Part shown: positions 1 through 8,732 of the stretch, piece by piece | Layout: each line of letters starts with the position of its first letter | Position numbering within the stretch: position 1 is the first letter of the stretch | Origin: Streptomyces sp. FIT100 | Lineage (GTDB): Bacteria > Actinomycetota > Actinomycetes > Streptomycetales > Streptomycetaceae | Direction: 5' to 3' | DNA: 64,000 nt | Assembly (NCBI RefSeq): GCF_024584805.1 | Contig: NZ_CP075715.1 | Coordinates: forward strand, 5,510,526 to 5,574,525 | Program-made: the position numbers and the translations under genes | The notes under the pieces: model-generated | What the model was told of the DNA's origin: nothing | Database searches by the model: none | The model's input: only the letters and a program-made list of their open reading frames with translations

Positions 1-408
1 CACCGGCTCCTGGAGATCGGCCACTCGCACAGCCGGGCCGTGCTGATCATGTACTTCTGGTCGGCGCTGTTCGCCTTCGGCGTCGTGCTCTACTCCGTTC
101 ACAGCGCGTCCATGTGGATCGTCTTCGCGATCGTGGTACTCAGCGCGGTCGGCCTGGTCCTGCTCCTGCTGCCCCGCTTCACCCCCCGCGCCCCGCGCTG
201 GGCGGAAGCCTTCGTCCCGCCCCGCTACCGCCGCCGCCGTCCGCAGGCGCTGCCGGCCGCGCCGCCGTGCGAGGGCATGGCCGACGCGGACGCGGCCGAG
301 GAAGCTCCGGAGGAGCGCGTTCCGGTACCCGCCGGAATCAACGGGGCAACCGCGATCGGCGCCCGTTCGCGCTTCACGGACCGGCGGAAGGCCGGAACGC
401 CGAGTTGA
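1..408 (+). CDS. MraY/WecA-family undecaprenyl-phosphate sugar-1-phosphate transferase, 3' end only
   Basis: The 5' part lies before the window; 135 codons remain. The visible start of the fragment, HRLLEIGHSHSRA, is the conserved cytosolic loop (HRLL/LGHSH) near the end of the MraY/WecA/TagO family, which moves a sugar-1-phosphate from a UDP-sugar to undecaprenyl phosphate at the inner membrane face for cell-wall polymers. Two membrane segments follow (about residues 14-32 and 36-57), then an Arg/Pro-rich cytosolic tail of about 75 residues, typical of the Streptomyces homologues that sit directly before atpI. Family assignment rests on the loop, the two helices and the context, since the Asp-rich catalytic loops are outside the window. 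The stop codon overlaps a TTGACG hexamer at 405-410, but I found no good -10 box for it. Confidence 0.75.
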   Translation, partial: HRLLEIGHSHSRAVLIMYFWSALFAFGVVLYSVHSASMWIVFAIVVLSAVGLVLLLLPRFTPRAPRWAEAFVPPRYRRRRPQALPAAPPCEGMADADAAEEAPEERVPVPAGINGATAIGARSRFTDRRKAGTPS

Positions 409-493
409 CGTATGCCGGTATGTGCCGCCATTACCAGACAACTAGGACATGGCGCGCTGCACACACGGGCGGGGTCACTCTCATGTGTGAGAG

Positions 494-523
494 TTGGCAC
501 ACTCCAGGGTAAAGACCTATTCA
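494..523 (+). promoter_or_regulatory. candidate promoter of the atp operon
   Basis: TTGGCA at 494-499 is followed after 18 nt by TATTCA at 518-523, in the only AT-rich stretch of the gap before atpI. The spacing suits a housekeeping sigma factor, but both boxes deviate from consensus, so this is a weak prediction. A transcript from here would have a leader of about 140 nt. Confidence 0.3.
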
Positions 524-672
524 AATAGTTTGTGATACGGTTCACGAGAGCCGGAGACAGAGCCGAAAGACCGTAGAGCGACGGTCTCCTCGGCCCCGAG
601 ACCCACCTCGGACCGGATCTACGCTCGTCCATGACGACACCACTGCCCCCACCAGTAAGCGGAGCTGCCGCC

Positions 673-1113
673 ATGCCGACGTCCAACGACGCCCGGATCC
701 TCCTTCTCGCCGCCGTACCCACTGCTGCCGCCGGCGCCATCGCCACGGTCATCAGCGGTGTCGTCGCCGGCGGCAAGGGGGCGATCGGCGCCGCCGTCGG
801 CACCCTGGTGGTCGTCCTCTTCATGGGGATCGGCATGGTGGTGCTCCAGCGCACCGCGAAGTCCATGCCGCAGCTGTTCCAGGCGATGGGGCTCATGCTC
901 TACACCGCCCAGCTGCTGCTGCTCTTCATCTTCGTGGCCGCGTTCAAGAACACGACGCTGTTCGACCCGAAGGCGTTCGCCTTCACCCTCCTCGCCTCGG
1001 TCATCGTGTGGGTGGCAGCACAGGCTCGCGCCCACACCAAGGCGAAGATCTTCTACGTCGACCCCGCCTCCTCGAACACCGAAAAGTCCGAGAAGACGGG
1101 GTCGACGGCATGA
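673..1113 (+). CDS. atpI: ATP synthase protein I
   Basis: A 146-residue membrane protein that opens the F1Fo ATP synthase operon. AtpI is an accessory factor thought to help assemble the c-ring or handle Mg2+; it is not part of the finished enzyme. Four hydrophobic segments (about residues 8-28, 34-54, 66-90 and 98-116) precede a charged tail, as expected. The ATG at 673 is chosen because GGAG at 661-664 sits 8 nt upstream and because the protein then begins with a short MPTSNDAR leader like Streptomyces AtpI; an in-frame ATG at 631 has no ribosome site. The gap of 228 nt to atpB is the largest inside the operon and could hold a second promoter, though I see no clear one. Confidence 0.93.
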   Translation: MPTSNDARILLLAAVPTAAAGAIATVISGVVAGGKGAIGAAVGTLVVVLFMGIGMVVLQRTAKSMPQLFQAMGLMLYTAQLLLLFIFVAAFKNTTLFDPKAFAFTLLASVIVWVAAQARAHTKAKIFYVDPASSNTEKSEKTGSTA

Positions 1114-1341
1114 CGGGTAGGGCCGGGATAAATGCCCGTTCGGGATCCTGCTATCGTCCGGTGCCAACTGCGGCACTGCGGGCGCGGGCATCCGAGCTGA
1201 CGCCTGTCCCAGCGCGAGGCTCGACGCCGAACCGCCGCCCCCTTATCCGTAAGACCACCAGTCCAGTGCCGACCCGCGGCTGCGTGCCGCGCCGACACAA
1301 CGAGGTTGCCGTACCTATGCGCCACGCTGAAGGAGCCCGCG

Positions 1342-2166
1342 GTGAGTGCTGACCCGACGCAGGTGCTCGCCTTCGAGACCGACTGTCACATCTTCGATGG
1401 ATGCGGCTTTCCGGCTCCGGGCCTGCATTCGTTCCTCTTCGAGCCGATCTTCGGTGACGCAGACAGCACCTTCGGCTATTTCAACAAGACGATGCTGCTC
1501 GCCCTCCTGGGCACCGTCATCATCGTCGCTTTCTTCTGGGCCGCCTTCCGCAAGCCGAAGGTCGTCCCCGGCAAGCTCCAGATGGTCGCCGAAGCCGGCT
1601 ACGACTTCGTCCGCCGCGGTATCGTCTACGAGACCCTGGGCAAGAAGGAGGGCGAGAAGTACGTCCCCTTCATGGTGTCGCTGTTCTTCTTCGTCTGGAT
1701 GCTGAACCTCTGGTCGATCATCCCGGTGGCCCAGTTCCCGGTGACCGCGATCATCGCGTACCCGGCTGCGCTCGCCGCGATCGTCTACGTCATCTGGATG
1801 TCGGTGACCTTCAAGCGTCACGGCTTCGTCGGCGGCTTCAAGAACCTCACGGGCTACGACAAGTCCCTCGGCCCGGTTCTGCCGATGGTCATGGTCATCG
1901 AGTTCTTCTCGAACGTCCTGGTCCGCCCGTTCACCCACGCGGTCCGACTCTTCGCGAACATGTTCGCCGGTCACACCCTGCTGCTGCTGTTCACCATCGC
2001 CAGCTGGTACCTGCTGAACGGCATCGGCATCGCCTACGCGGGCGTCTCGTTCGTGATGGTGCTCGTGATGACCCTCTTCGAGCTCTTCATCCAGGCAGTC
2101 CAGGCGTATGTGTTCGTCCTCCTGGCCTGCAGCTTCATCCAGGGCGCGCTCGCCGAGCACCACTGA
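1342..2166 (+). CDS. atpB: F1Fo ATP synthase subunit a
   Basis: Subunit a (274 residues) forms the two proton half-channels beside the rotating c-ring. Several membrane helices are visible, the first at about 49-69. The C-terminal half contains RPFTHAVRLFANMFAGHTLL, in which Arg202 matches the essential stator arginine (aArg210 of E. coli). The start is GTG 1342, with AGGAG at 1331-1335 six bases upstream; an earlier in-frame ATG at 1306 would add 12 residues with no ribosome site. The gene is followed after 72 nt by atpE. Confidence 0.98.
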   Translation: MSADPTQVLAFETDCHIFDGCGFPAPGLHSFLFEPIFGDADSTFGYFNKTMLLALLGTVIIVAFFWAAFRKPKVVPGKLQMVAEAGYDFVRRGIVYETLGKKEGEKYVPFMVSLFFFVWMLNLWSIIPVAQFPVTAIIAYPAALAAIVYVIWMSVTFKRHGFVGGFKNLTGYDKSLGPVLPMVMVIEFFSNVLVRPFTHAVRLFANMFAGHTLLLLFTIASWYLLNGIGIAYAGVSFVMVLVMTLFELFIQAVQAYVFVLLACSFIQGALAEHH

Positions 2167-2238
2167 TCGCCCACCCAAGCCCCCAACCCGTCCGGTGGCC
2201 AACCCCCACCGGTCCGTGAAAGAGAAGGAAGAACTGGC

Positions 2239-2469
2239 ATGTCCCAGACCCTTGCCGCTGTCTCTGGCTCCCTCGGCTCCATCGGTTACGGTCTCGCGGC
2301 CATCGGCCCGGGCGTCGGCGTCGGCATCATCTTCGGTAACGGCACCCAGGCTCTCGCCCGTCAGCCCGAGGCGGCCGGCATCATCCGCGCCAACCAGATC
2401 CTGGGCTTCGCCTTCTGTGAGGCGCTCGCGCTCATCGGTCTGGTCATGCCGTTCGTCTACGGCGTCTGA
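2239..2469 (+). CDS. atpE: F1Fo ATP synthase subunit c
   Basis: Subunit c (76 residues) is the proteolipid of the rotor ring. It is a helical hairpin: helix one about residues 8-34 with the Gly-rich GPGVGVG packing motif, the polar loop ARQPE at 40-44, and helix two about 52-74. Glu61, in FCEALALIG, is the carboxylate that carries the proton. A strong purine-rich ribosome site (GAGAAGGAAGAA) precedes the ATG, as suits a subunit needed in many copies. Length is normal for actinobacteria. Confidence 0.98.
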   Translation: MSQTLAAVSGSLGSIGYGLAAIGPGVGVGIIFGNGTQALARQPEAAGIIRANQILGFAFCEALALIGLVMPFVYGV

Positions 2470-2511
2470 TCTGCGCAGTCCGATCAGCCCACTAGGACGA
2501 AAGGCAATGAT

Positions 2512-3054
2512 GTGAACCTCACGGTTCTCGCGGCTGAGGAAATTCAGAGCCCCCTCATTCCGCCGCTCCCCGAGCTCGTCATCGGCCTGATCGCCTTCGC
2601 CATCGTCTTCGGCTTCCTCGCCAAGAAGCTCCTCCCGAACATCAACAAGGTTCTGGAAGAGCGCCGCGAGGCCATCGAGGGCGGCATCGAGAAGGCCGAA
2701 TCAGCCAAGGTCGAGGCCGAGAGCGTGCTCGAGCAGTACAAGGCTCAGCTCGCCGAGGCCCGTCACGAGGCCGCGCGTCTGCGCCAGGAGGCCACCGAGC
2801 AGGGCGCCGCGATCATCGCTGAGATGCGCGCGGAAGGCCAGCGGCAGCGCGAGGAGATCGTCGCCGCCGGTCACGCCCAGATCGAGACCGACCGCAAGTC
2901 CGCGGCGTCCGCGCTGCGCCAGGACGTGGGCAAGCTCGCCACCGACCTGGCCGGCAAGCTGGTCGGCGAGTCCCTCGAGGACCACGCCCGCCAGAGCCGC
3001 ACCATCGACCGCTTCCTCGACGAGCTCGAGGAGAAGGCCGAGGCAGCCCGATGA
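2512..3054 (+). CDS. atpF: F1Fo ATP synthase subunit b
   Basis: Subunit b (180 residues) is the peripheral stalk that holds F1 still against rotor torque. One membrane helix at about residues 20-38 is followed by a long charged Ala/Glu/Arg-rich coiled coil (about 45-175) in keeping with the dimeric stalk. The start is GTG 2512 with GAAAGG seven to eight bases upstream; it lies inside an ATGATGTGA stretch, so it is easily misread. The last four bases (ATGA, 3051-3054) are shared with the start of atpH, indicating translational coupling. Confidence 0.97.
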   Translation: MNLTVLAAEEIQSPLIPPLPELVIGLIAFAIVFGFLAKKLLPNINKVLEERREAIEGGIEKAESAKVEAESVLEQYKAQLAEARHEAARLRQEATEQGAAIIAEMRAEGQRQREEIVAAGHAQIETDRKSAASALRQDVGKLATDLAGKLVGESLEDHARQSRTIDRFLDELEEKAEAAR

Positions 3055-3875
3055 AGGCGCTGCACGGAGCGAGCCGCGAGGCACTGGCTGCCGCACGCGA
3101 GCGTCTCGACGCGCTGACCGACAACACCTCGGTCGACGCGACGAAGCTCGCCGAGGAGCTGGCCGCCGTTACCGCGCTGCTCGACCGCGAGGTGTCGCTG
3201 CGTCGGGTCCTGACCGACCCGGCGCAGGCCGGCGAGGCCAAGGCCGAGCTGGCCGCGCGACTGCTGAGCGGTCAGGTGGGCGGCGAGACCGTCGACCTGG
3301 TCTCCGGCATGGTCCGTTCCCGCTGGTCGCAGTCGCGCGACCTGGTGGACGCGATCGAGGAGCTGGCGGCCACCGCCGACCTCACCGCGGCCCAGCAGGC
3401 CGGTGCGCTCGACGACGTCGAGGACGAGCTGTTCCGGTTCGGCCGGATCGTCGCCTCCAGCACCGAGCTGCGGGCCGCGCTGACCGACCGGACCGCGACC
3501 GCCTCCGCCAAGGGCGAGCTGCTGCGCAGCCTGCTCGGCGGCAAGGTCAACGCGGTCACCGAGCGTCTGGTCATCCGTCTGGTGACCGCGCCCCGGGGTC
3601 GTAGCCTGGAAGCGGGACTCGAGTCCCTGTCCAAGCTCGCCGCGGCGCGCCGGAACCGGATGGTCGCCGTCGTCACCACGGCGGTGCCGCTGAGTGACCA
3701 GCAGAAGCGGCGCCTCGCCGCCGTGCTGTCGAAGCTGTACGGCCACGACATGCACCTGAACCTGGACGTGGACCCCGAGGTCCTCGGCGGGATCACCGTG
3801 CAGATCGGCGACGAGGTCATCAACGGCACGATCGCGGACCGGATCGCCGAGGCGAACCGCCGCATCGCCGGCTGA
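3051..3875 (+). CDS. atpH: F1Fo ATP synthase subunit delta
   Basis: Subunit delta caps the alpha3beta3 hexamer and binds the end of the b stalk. At 274 residues it is longer than the roughly 180-residue E. coli protein, which is usual for actinobacteria, where an extra N-terminal region is present. The C-terminal half carries the family signature (a VTTAVPLS segment, then VDPEVLGGITVQIGDEVING near residues 236-258). The ATG overlaps the atpF stop by four bases. A 130-nt gap containing a strong hairpin separates it from atpA. Confidence 0.96.
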   Translation: MKALHGASREALAAARERLDALTDNTSVDATKLAEELAAVTALLDREVSLRRVLTDPAQAGEAKAELAARLLSGQVGGETVDLVSGMVRSRWSQSRDLVDAIEELAATADLTAAQQAGALDDVEDELFRFGRIVASSTELRAALTDRTATASAKGELLRSLLGGKVNAVTERLVIRLVTAPRGRSLEAGLESLSKLAAARRNRMVAVVTTAVPLSDQQKRRLAAVLSKLYGHDMHLNLDVDPEVLGGITVQIGDEVINGTIADRIAEANRRIAG

Positions 3876-3905
3876 CAGGCCAGCAACTCAACAAGCATTG
3901 CTAGA

Positions 3906-3923
3906 GCGGCCCGGTTGGGCCGC
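3906..3923 (+). other. hairpin in the atpH-atpA leader
   Basis: A perfect 7-bp stem, GCGGCCC then GGTT loop then GGGCCGC, starts 30 nt after the atpH stop. It is followed at 3942-3966 by runs of G and C that could form a second, competing stem. There is no U tract, so it more likely marks an RNA processing or stability site that separates Fo and F1 expression than a terminator. This role is inferred; only the inverted repeat is seen. Confidence 0.4.
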
Positions 3924-4005
3924 AGAGGATTCACCTCCTACAGGGGGGAGTCCCCATCCCCCCAAAGTGAAACTTCGGGCCCAACAAGGAGAGCAGGGAA
4001 CCCAG

Positions 4006-5604
4006 ATGGCGGAGCTCACGATCCGGCCGGAGGAGATCCGGGACGCGCTGGAGAACTTCGTCCAGTCGTACAAGCCGGACGCGGCCTCGCGCGAGGAGGT
4101 CGGTACGGTCAGCCTTGCCGGCGACGGCATCGCGAAGGTCGAGGGTCTTCCCTCGGCCATGGCCAACGAGCTGCTGAAGTTCGAGGACGGCACCCTCGGC
4201 CTCGCCCTCAACCTCGAGGAGCGCGAGATCGGTGCCATCGTCCTTGGTGAGTTCAGCGGCATCGAGGAGGGCCAGTCGGTGCAGCGCACCGGCGAGGTGC
4301 TGTCCGTCGCCGTCGGCGAGGGCTACCTCGGCCGCGTCGTCGACCCCCTCGGCAACCCGATCGACGGCCTCGGCGAGATCGAGACCTCGGGCCGCCGCGC
4401 CCTTGAGCTGCAGGCCCCCACGGTCATGCAGCGCAAGTCGGTGCACGAGCCGATGGAGACGGGCTACAAGGCCGTCGACGCGATGACCCCGATCGGCCGT
4501 GGCCAGCGTCAGCTGATCATCGGTGACCGTCAGACCGGCAAGACCGCCCTGGCCGTCGACACGATCATCAACCAGCGCGACAACTGGCGCTCCGGCGACG
4601 TGAACAAGCAGGTCCGCTGCATCTACGTCGCCATCGGCCAGAAGGGCTCCACCATCGCGTCCGTGCGTGGCGCGCTGGAGGAGGCCGGCGCCCTGGAGTA
4701 CACGACCATCGTCGCCGCCCCGGCGTCCGACCCGGCCGGCTTCAAGTACCTGGCGCCGTACACCGGTTCGGCCATCGGCCAGCACTGGATGTACGAGGGC
4801 AAGCACGTCCTGATCATCTTCGACGACCTGTCGAAGCAGGCCGACGCCTACCGTGCCGTGTCCCTGCTGCTGCGCCGCCCGCCGGGCCGTGAGGCGTACC
4901 CGGGTGACGTCTTCTACCTGCACTCCCGCCTCCTGGAGCGCTGCGCCAAGCTCTCCGACGACATGGGCAAGGGCTCGATGACGGGTCTCCCGATCGTCGA
5001 GACCAAGGCCAACGACGTCTCGGCGTTCATCCCGACCAACGTCATCTCCATCACCGACGGCCAGTGCTTCCTGGAGTCCGACCTGTTCAACGCCGGTCAG
5101 CGTCCGGCCCTGAACGTCGGTATCTCGGTCTCCCGAGTCGGTGGCTCCGCCCAGCACAAGGCCATGAAGCAGGTCTCCGGCCGTCTGCGCGTGGACCTCG
5201 CCCAGTACCGCGAGCTGGAGGCGTTCGCCGCCTTCGGTTCCGACCTGGACGCCGCGTCGAAGGCGTCGCTGGAGCGCGGTAAGCGCATGGTCGAGCTGCT
5301 GAAGCAGGCGCAGTACGCCCCGTACTCCACCGAGAACCAGGTCGTCTCCATCTGGGCCGGCACCAACGGCAAGATGGACGACGTCCCGGTCGAGGACATC
5401 CGCCGCTTCGAGGCCGAGCTGCTCGAGTTCCTGCACCGTGAGCAGAAGCCCCTGATGACCTCCATCGTCGAGGGCGGCAAGATGTCGGACGACACGCTCG
5501 GCAAGATCGCGGAGCAGATCGAGGTCTTCAAGAAGCAGTTCGAGACGTCGGACGGCAAGCTGCTGGGCGAGGACGCTCCGGCCGCCGTCAACGTCTCGAA
5601 GTGA
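4006..5604 (+). CDS. atpA: F1Fo ATP synthase subunit alpha
   Basis: Subunit alpha (532 residues) forms the non-catalytic nucleotide sites and supplies the arginine finger to the beta sites. The N-terminal beta-barrel, the Walker A loop GDRQTGKT at residues 173-180, the Walker B strand ending in IIFDDLSKQ, and the VSRVGGSAQ segment bearing the arginine finger are all present. The start is ATG 4006 with AGGGA about six bases upstream, giving the usual MAELTIRPEEIRDAL start; an earlier TTG at 3898 would read through a hairpin and has no family support. Confidence 0.98.
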   Translation: MAELTIRPEEIRDALENFVQSYKPDAASREEVGTVSLAGDGIAKVEGLPSAMANELLKFEDGTLGLALNLEEREIGAIVLGEFSGIEEGQSVQRTGEVLSVAVGEGYLGRVVDPLGNPIDGLGEIETSGRRALELQAPTVMQRKSVHEPMETGYKAVDAMTPIGRGQRQLIIGDRQTGKTALAVDTIINQRDNWRSGDVNKQVRCIYVAIGQKGSTIASVRGALEEAGALEYTTIVAAPASDPAGFKYLAPYTGSAIGQHWMYEGKHVLIIFDDLSKQADAYRAVSLLLRRPPGREAYPGDVFYLHSRLLERCAKLSDDMGKGSMTGLPIVETKANDVSAFIPTNVISITDGQCFLESDLFNAGQRPALNVGISVSRVGGSAQHKAMKQVSGRLRVDLAQYRELEAFAAFGSDLDAASKASLERGKRMVELLKQAQYAPYSTENQVVSIWAGTNGKMDDVPVEDIRRFEAELLEFLHREQKPLMTSIVEGGKMSDDTLGKIAEQIEVFKKQFETSDGKLLGEDAPAAVNVSK

Positions 5605-5624
5605 CGACGGAAGGGACCTGACTC

Positions 5625-6545
5625 ATGGGAGCCCAGCTCCGGGTCTACAAGCGCAAAATCCGGTCCGTCACCGCGACTAAGAAGATCACCAAGGCGATGG
5701 AGATGATCTCCGCCTCGCGCATCGTCAAGGCGCAGCGCAAGGTGGCGGCCTCCACGCCGTACGCGACCGAGCTGACCCGTGCGGTCACCGCGGTGGCGAC
5801 GGGATCGAGCACCAAGCACCCGCTGACGACGGAGGCCGAGAGCCCGAGCCGTGCCGCGGTCCTGCTCCTCACGAGCGACCGCGGTCTGGCCGGCGGCTAC
5901 TCGTCCAACGCCATCAAGACGGCCACCCGGCTCACCGAGCGGCTCCGTGGCGAGGGCAAGGACGTCGACAGCTACATCGTCGGCCGCAAGGGCGTGGCCT
6001 ACTACGGCTTCCGTGACCTCAAGGTCGAGGAGTCGTGGACCGGCTTCACCGACAACCCGTCGTACGCGGACGCCAAGGCGATCGCGGCGCCCCTGATCGA
6101 GGCCATCGAGCAGGAGACGGCCGAGGGCGGCGTGGACGAGCTCCACATCGTCTTCACCGAGTTCGTCTCGATGCTGACGCAGACGCCGGTCGACGGCCGG
6201 CTGCTGCCCCTCAGCCTCGGTGAGACGCAGCAGGAGACGGACGGCACGAAGGGCGAGATCCTTCCGCTGTTCGACTTCGAGCCGTCGGCGGAGGACGTCC
6301 TCGACGCCCTGCTGCCGCGGTACGTCGAGAGCCGGATCTACAACGCCCTGCTGCAGGCCGCCGCTTCCGAGCACGCGGCCCGCCGTCGGGCGATGAAGTC
6401 CGCCACCGACAACGCGGGTGACCTGATCCACACCTATTCCCGCCTTGCCAACGCGGCCCGCCAGGCCGAAATCACCCAGGAAATCAGCGAGATCGTCGGT
6501 GGCGCCAGCGCCCTGGCCGACGCGACCGCGGGGAGTGACAAGTAA
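5625..6545 (+). CDS. atpG: F1Fo ATP synthase subunit gamma
   Basis: Subunit gamma (306 residues) is the central shaft that turns inside alpha3beta3. The N-terminal signature RKIRSVTATKKITKAMEMI and the C-terminal signature beginning at about residue 253 (RRRAMKSATDNAGDLI) are the two long helices of the shaft. A GGAAGGGA ribosome site precedes the ATG. The stop codon TAA shares its last base with the ATG of atpD at 6545, so the two subunits are translationally coupled. Confidence 0.98.
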   Translation: MGAQLRVYKRKIRSVTATKKITKAMEMISASRIVKAQRKVAASTPYATELTRAVTAVATGSSTKHPLTTEAESPSRAAVLLLTSDRGLAGGYSSNAIKTATRLTERLRGEGKDVDSYIVGRKGVAYYGFRDLKVEESWTGFTDNPSYADAKAIAAPLIEAIEQETAEGGVDELHIVFTEFVSMLTQTPVDGRLLPLSLGETQQETDGTKGEILPLFDFEPSAEDVLDALLPRYVESRIYNALLQAAASEHAARRRAMKSATDNAGDLIHTYSRLANAARQAEITQEISEIVGGASALADATAGSDK

Positions 6546-7987
6546 TGACGACCACTGTTGAGACGGCCGCCGCCACGGGCCGCGTCGCCCGGGTCATCGG
6601 CCCGGTCGTCGACGTGGAGTTCCCCGTCGACGCGATGCCGGAGATCTACAACGCGCTGCACGTCGAGGTGCCGGACCCGGCCCAGCCGGGTACCAACCGG
6701 ACCCTGACCCTCGAGGTTGCCCAGCACCTCGGTGAGGGCCTGGTCCGCACCATCTCGATGCAGCCCACCGACGGTCTGGTCCGCCAGGCCACGGTGACCG
6801 ACACGGGCGCGGGCATCACCGTCCCGGTCGGCGACTTCACCAAGGGCAAGGTGTTCAACACCCTCGGTGAGGTGCTGAACGAGCCGGAGGCCAACGGCCA
6901 GGAGACCGAGCGCTGGGCGATCCACCGCAAGGCCCCGAAGTTCGAGGACCTCGAGTCGAAGACCGAGATGTTCGAGACCGGCCTGAAGGTCGTCGACCTT
7001 CTCACCCCGTACGTCAAGGGTGGAAAGATCGGTCTGTTCGGTGGCGCGGGTGTGGGCAAGACCGTCCTCATCCAGGAAATGATCATGCGTGTGGCCAAGC
7101 TGCACGAGGGTGTTTCCGTGTTCGCCGGTGTCGGTGAGCGCACCCGTGAGGGCAACGACCTCATCGCGGAGATGGAAGAGTCCGGCGTTCTGGACAAGAC
7201 CGCGCTGGTCTTCGGTCAGATGGACGAGCCCCCGGGCACCCGTCTGCGCGTCGCCCTGGCCGGTCTGACCATGGCGGAGTACTTCCGCGATGTGCAGAAG
7301 CAGGACGTGCTCTTCTTCATCGACAACATCTTCCGGTTCACCCAGGCCGGCTCCGAGGTGTCCACCCTGCTCGGCCGTATGCCGTCCGCGGTGGGTTACC
7401 AGCCGAACCTGGCCGACGAGATGGGTCTGCTGCAGGAGCGCATCACCTCGACGCGTGGTCACTCGATCACCTCGATGCAGGCGATCTACGTCCCCGCGGA
7501 CGACCTGACCGACCCGGCCCCGGCCACCACCTTCGCCCACCTCGACGCGACGACGGTTCTGTCCCGTCCGATCTCCGAGAAGGGCATCTACCCCGCGGTG
7601 GACCCGCTGGACTCCACGTCCCGCATCCTGGACCCGCGCTACATCTCGCAGGACCACTACAACGCCGCCATGCGCGTCAAGGGCATCCTGCAGAAGTACA
7701 AGGACCTCCAGGACATCATCGCGATCCTCGGTATCGACGAGCTGGGCGAAGAGGACAAGCTCGTCGTCCACCGCGCGCGTCGTGTCGAGCGCTTCCTGTC
7801 CCAGAACACCCACGCGGCGAAGCAGTTCACCGGTGTGGACGGTTCGGACGTTCCGCTGGACGAGTCGATCGCCGCGTTCAACGCGATCTGCGACGGCGAC
7901 TTCGACCACTTCCCGGAGCAGGCGTTCTTCATGTGCGGTGGTCTTGAGGACCTCAAGAAGAACGCCAAGGAGCTCGGCGTTTCCTGA
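6545..7987 (+). CDS. atpD: F1Fo ATP synthase subunit beta
   Basis: Subunit beta (480 residues) carries the catalytic sites for ATP formation. Walker A is GGAGVGKT at residues 166-173, followed by the catalytic-glutamate segment GERTREGNDL, Walker B VLFFIDNIFRFTQAG, and the PSAVGYQPNLADEMG stretch. The ATG overlaps the atpG stop by one base. Length is normal. It is separated from atpC by 247 nt of strongly structured DNA, an unusual gap for this operon. Confidence 0.99.
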   Translation: MTTTVETAAATGRVARVIGPVVDVEFPVDAMPEIYNALHVEVPDPAQPGTNRTLTLEVAQHLGEGLVRTISMQPTDGLVRQATVTDTGAGITVPVGDFTKGKVFNTLGEVLNEPEANGQETERWAIHRKAPKFEDLESKTEMFETGLKVVDLLTPYVKGGKIGLFGGAGVGKTVLIQEMIMRVAKLHEGVSVFAGVGERTREGNDLIAEMEESGVLDKTALVFGQMDEPPGTRLRVALAGLTMAEYFRDVQKQDVLFFIDNIFRFTQAGSEVSTLLGRMPSAVGYQPNLADEMGLLQERITSTRGHSITSMQAIYVPADDLTDPAPATTFAHLDATTVLSRPISEKGIYPAVDPLDSTSRILDPRYISQDHYNAAMRVKGILQKYKDLQDIIAILGIDELGEEDKLVVHRARRVERFLSQNTHAAKQFTGVDGSDVPLDESIAAFNAICDGDFDHFPEQAFFMCGGLEDLKKNAKELGVS

Positions 7988-8006
7988 GTCCCCTGACTCG
8001 TGAACG

Positions 8007-8032
8007 GGGGGGCGGGGCCCGCCCCGCCCCCC
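8007..8032 (+). terminator. very G/C-rich hairpin between atpD and atpC
   Basis: A perfect 12-bp inverted repeat (GGGGGGCGGGGC, two-base centre, GCCCCGCCCCCC) begins 19 nt after the atpD stop and is followed by TTCG rather than a U run. It looks like an attenuator or a 3' end-stabilising stem that would reduce atpC relative to atpD. Its action is inferred. Confidence 0.55.
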
Positions 8033-8064
8033 TTCGCACACCCTTCCGGCCGAGTGGCCGGGGT

Positions 8065-8176
8065 GGGGCCGGGCGTTTCGGCGTCCGGCGCCCTATGCAC
8101 CATCTCCCGGGGACAACCCCCGGACCCCCGGCCGTGAGGCCGGGCGGGCCCCGGCGTTTCGGCGCCCGGCGTCCTA
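8065..8176 (+). repeat. two direct copies of a 31-nt repeat between atpD and atpC
   Basis: The core GGCGTTTCGGCG, followed by a CCGGCG segment and CCTAT, occurs at about 8066-8095 and again at about 8146-8176, with only a few changes. Both copies are themselves rich in inverted GGCC/CCGG elements. They fill the gap before atpC, which starts 58 nt later. The sequence resembles the GGCGTTCCGG arrays at 17.5 kb. No function is known to me. Confidence 0.6.
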
Positions 8177-8234
8177 TTAGACTTATGACCCAACACCCGG
8201 CTGAACCGCCGGGTGGTGACCCGAGGAGCCACCC

Positions 8235-8606
8235 TTGGCTGCTGAGCTGCACGTCGAGCTGGTCGCCGCCGACCGCCAGGTCTGGTCCGGCGAGGCCACC
8301 CTGGTCGTCGCGCGCACCACGTCCGGCGACATCGGCGTCATGCCCGGTCACCAGCCGCTGCTCGGTGTGCTGGAGTCGGGCCCGGTGACCATCCGTACGA
8401 GCGAGGGAACGGTCGTCGCCGCAGTGCACGGCGGCTTCATCTCGTTCGCCGACAACAAGCTGTCGCTGCTCGCGGAAATCGCCGAGCTGGCGGACGAGAT
8501 CGACCAGCAGCGCGCCGAGCGTGCGCTGGAGCGCGCCAAGTCCGAGGACGACGCCGCCGCCGAGCGGCGCGCCGAGGTCCGGCTGCGCGCGGTCGCGGTG
8601 CACTGA
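8235..8606 (+). CDS. atpC: F1Fo ATP synthase subunit epsilon
   Basis: Subunit epsilon (123 residues) binds gamma and the c-ring and can inhibit ATP hydrolysis. The N-terminal beta-sandwich (GDIGVMPGHQPLLGVLESG) and the C-terminal helical hairpin (from about residue 85, rich in Glu/Arg/Ala) are both present. The start is a TTG at 8235, chosen because GAGGAG at 8223-8228 lies six bases upstream and the protein then begins AAELHVELV as in Streptomyces. It is the last ATP synthase gene. Confidence 0.96.
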   Translation: MAAELHVELVAADRQVWSGEATLVVARTTSGDIGVMPGHQPLLGVLESGPVTIRTSEGTVVAAVHGGFISFADNKLSLLAEIAELADEIDQQRAERALERAKSEDDAAAERRAEVRLRAVAVH

Positions 8607-8628
8607 GCGCACCGCGCCGATGGACCCT

Positions 8629-8676
8629 CTCAGCCGCGGCCAGGGCTGGAATTCTCCAGACCGGGTCGCGGCTGAG
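8629..8676 (+). terminator. inverted repeat after atpC
   Basis: CTCAGCCGCG at 8629-8638 is matched by CGCGGCTGAG at 8667-8676, and an inner CTGGA/TCCAG pair extends the fold. It lies 22 nt after the atpC stop and probably ends the ATP synthase transcript, though there is no U tract. Confidence 0.5.
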
Positions 8677-8732
8677 GCAATGCAGGTGCAGGTTGTATAC
8701 CGCTACGGGACGAAGCGAGGAGGTCGGTGGAG

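Noticed and set aside
631..672. Earlier ATG for atpI
   Set aside because: No ribosome site and no match to the family start; ATG 673 has GGAG eight bases upstream.
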